Source: Anaerolineae bacterium (GTDB lineage Bacteria > Chloroflexota > Anaerolineae > 4572-78 > J111). From it: a stretch of 6,543 nt of DNA. The position numbers and the translations under genes were made by a program. Location: contig JAGRCC010000277.1 of NCBI GenBank assembly GCA_020433785.1, forward strand, positions 1 to 6,543, in the 5' to 3' direction. Below, piece after piece: positions 5,801 through 6,543 of the stretch. Position 1 is the first letter of the stretch. The number at the start of each line of letters is the position of its first letter. Under the pieces are notes generated by a model. That model was not told the DNA's origin. It worked only from the letters and a program-made list of their open reading frames with translations, and did not search any database.

Positions 5801-6543
5801 GGTTTGGAGTTGATTGAACGCTCAGTGCAAATGGCGGAAAAAGCCGGCGCGGAAAAGGTGGTAGGTGAAGGGTACAATTTGTGGGGCAAATTGCTCTACG
5901 TGCGTGGCAATTACAAAACCGCCGATAACTATTTGCAGCGGGCGCTGCATATTGCCCAGAAACTCCAGGATAAGAGCGCTCAGGCCGATTGTTTAAACAG
6001 CTTAGGCATTGTGGCCCGCTATCAAGCCGACTATGAAGTATCGCTCTATTTTTTCCAGGAGGCCATTGATTTATGGCGGGTCTTGGGGGATCAGGTTGGG
6101 TTGGGCAACAGCTTGAGCAACGTCGGACAAATTCATTATAGTATGGGCCGATACCAGTTGGCGCTGAACGCCTATCACGAAGCCTTGAACCTCCAGCAGA
6201 CGATCGGTGATCGCAGCGGGGCCGCGTTGGCCCAGCTCAATTTAGGCCAGCTCCACCGGACATTGGGCAATTACGCCGTGGCTGAGGGGTTATTTAAACA
6301 AGCACTGGCCACCTATGAGGCTGTTGAGGATCGCCGCTATGAGGCGCAGAGTTTATATCATTTGGGATTTCTTTATTGTGTGTTAGAAGAATATGACCAA
6401 GCCCTTGATTATCTAGATAGGGCGGTGACCATTTTGCGGGAACTCGATGACACTTGGGCGCTGGGATATGCCTTTACTTACTACGGGGTGACCTTATCTC
6501 GTCAAGGGGATTATAAACAGGCCAGAAAATATTTAAAAGAGGC
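2810..6543 (+). CDS. Soluble-adenylyl-cyclase-like protein: C1–C2 cyclase, P-loop NTPase, TPR array (3' end outside window)
   Basis: A single frame with no stop, at least 1244 residues, cut by the right edge. It should make cAMP from ATP in the cytosol. Domain order matches animal sAC (ADCY10). C1 (about 38-225) has LFSDIAGFT with metal Asp D46 and VVKFSGDAL with metal Asp D107, but I186 and M190 sit where catalytic Asn and Arg would be. A Pro-rich linker follows (PLPPLPPQ, about 236). C2 (about 285-445) has S291 in place of the first metal Asp, but carries DDKGT (K332) and EYTVIGDEVNLAAR (T395, N402, R406), the adenine-recognition and transition-state residues. The NTPase module begins LIGRRTEL (473-480), with Walker A GELGIGKS (502-509), Walker B VLVLLEDVHWAD (633-644) and GQGNPFFIQEI (725-735). 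A helical segment and a TPR-like pair (876-917) lead to a regular TPR array from 985. No HTH, membrane segment or signal peptide is seen. ATG 2810 is the first possible start after an in-frame TAA at 2783. Confidence 0.95.
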   Translation, partial: MASPALLDQLASYVPTPIAHAIHSKPDNFLEGGTSRCFNAAILFSDIAGFTKLTELLSEAAASINDDLAHLITTGAEELTALINAYFTEMIKISQTYNGQVVKFSGDALTILFPAEEVDLATATRQASECALAMQAKMKDFATVITSRGSASLSMTVGIGVGQVLECSVGGELDRWEYVVGGEPLIQMVMAERRAKPGQIVLSPAAWHQAAPFLQGLMIDETEGFVRLLDVTEPLPPLPPQILDWSQLSLDQRQSAAKSLSLYVPGAIKVRLNEQPDWLAELRRMTIAFVSVGGIDYDAPNAAERLQQFLKVGQKLLYRFEGSLNKVSVDDKGTVLLLLFGAPPFSHEDDPTRAIAFALELQTVAQQQDLAVVIGITEGTMFAGPVGSPDRQEYTVIGDEVNLAARFMQYGHNDTIIISERVKERANNRFQTEHLGRIAVKGKAQMQTAYLVKGEQGDKEEFVMRYLLREDSLIGRRTELEQTRLIAGKARLSHMQVLFIRGELGIGKSRLASEMLREWLMAGGVSYGGRCISYNRQIPYRVWREVLLAIYGLNPTLSPQRQLARLATGIADLEDPPDQPDYWANRLPLLADVLGLEAPENEFTLSISGQLRRNNTFALIEALLRREAKRRPVLVLLEDVHWADELSLALATYLARKMTDTALLLVMVHRPMGDANLLADFDELPYTDVINLEPLSTQESLAFIKLLFEDVELTKEAQDILLSRGQGNPFFIQEITGAILNSVNEHRHALSDLLNSLNLPETVQDVILNRIDRLAESEKLTLKIASVIGTRFQRSLLSAVHPANHTSNSLSSQLTKLEHEKLIRLEAPAPKWEYDFRNVIVQEVVYEGLLSVQRRQLHKLVGETLEELMPDEVERLAFHYSRSGDWQKALHYLKAAGDKARREYANYAAINYYTEILNYLTTLPRQENLAAGIISIEYWDVLFERTKLYNLIGQRNSELEDLDALGVLSEALQDDYRRALAAKQWAQMYSTSGDYDSGLELIERSVQMAEKAGAEKVVGEGYNLWGKLLYVRGNYKTADNYLQRALHIAQKLQDKSAQADCLNSLGIVARYQADYEVSLYFFQEAIDLWRVLGDQVGLGNSLSNVGQIHYSMGRYQLALNAYHEALNLQQTIGDRSGAALAQLNLGQLHRTLGNYAVAEGLFKQALATYEAVEDRRYEAQSLYHLGFLYCVLEEYDQALDYLDRAVTILRELDDTWALGYAFTYYGVTLSRQGDYKQARKYLKE
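5762..6541 (+). other. Gapless 40-residue TPR array within the cyclase protein
   Basis: Six and a half consecutive units of exactly 40 residues (120 bases) start at residues 985, 1025, 1065, 1105, 1145, 1185 and 1225. Each follows the pattern xG-x3-x-x-GDY-x2-A-x2-Y-x2-AL-x10-A-x2-L-x-N; examples are LGQLHRTLGNYAVAEGLFKQ and YGVTLSRQGDYKQARKYLKE. The 40-residue period is the longer TPR type found in MalT, kinesin light chain and LGN-like proteins, not the common 34-residue form. The array runs off the right edge halfway through unit seven. It is likely to be a ligand- or partner-binding solenoid controlling the NTPase and cyclase modules; that role is inferred from the family. Confidence 0.85.

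Noticed and set aside
2810..6543. LuxR/MalT-type transcription regulator
   Set aside because: The NTPase–TPR part resembles that class, but the N-terminus is a cyclase pair and no HTH is visible. A C-terminal HTH beyond the right edge cannot be excluded.

Overview
The window is a bacterial chromosomal segment with every gene on the + strand. The genes are dense and GC content is moderate (estimated by eye, not counted). It reads as Chloroflexota, possibly Anaerolineae. That placement is an inference from gene style: a giant cyclase–NTPase–TPR signalling protein, a TPR/zinc-finger/multi-TM membrane protein, and a HisRS with paired cysteines in its insertion. No rRNA or other decisive marker is present, and no tRNA, CRISPR array or transposase gene was seen.

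Layout. Positions 1-905 hold the 3' two-thirds of hisS (histidyl-tRNA synthetase), cut by the left window edge. After a 2-base gap comes a complete nadK (NAD kinase, 908-1783), probably in the same transcript. A 143-base intergenic gap (1784-1926) contains a 26-nt imperfect inverted repeat around a structured centre, about 112 bp in all, which looks like a MITE/REP-type element. Next is a complete 257-residue protein of unknown function (1927-2700): two TPRs, an eight-ligand zinc-finger module of B-box type and about four membrane helices. A second gap (2701-2809) holds a 15-bp palindrome, CTCGTT-like repeats spaced 10 bp apart, and a promoter with a perfect TTGACA box placed so that transcription should begin at or next to the ATG of the following gene.

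The main object is a single uninterrupted reading frame from 2810 to beyond the right edge (at least 1244 codons). Its domain order is cyclase C1 – cyclase C2 – P-loop (AAA/STAND-type) NTPase – TPR array. This is the order found in animal soluble adenylyl cyclase (sAC/ADCY10). The two cyclase halves are complementary: C1 keeps only the two metal-binding Asp residues (D46, D107), while C2 keeps only the adenine-recognition Lys/Thr (K332, T395) and catalytic Asn/Arg (N402, R406). One composite ATP-cyclising site is therefore predicted. The bicarbonate-site Lys of sAC is conserved (K103), but the partner Arg position is Val (V189).

How they work together: hisS and nadK are housekeeping genes (translation, NADP supply). 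The two downstream genes look like separate transcription units, one a membrane zinc/TPR protein and the other a cytosolic cAMP-producing sensor. No cAMP effector (CRP-like or cNMP-binding protein) lies in the window, so the output of the cyclase cannot be seen here.
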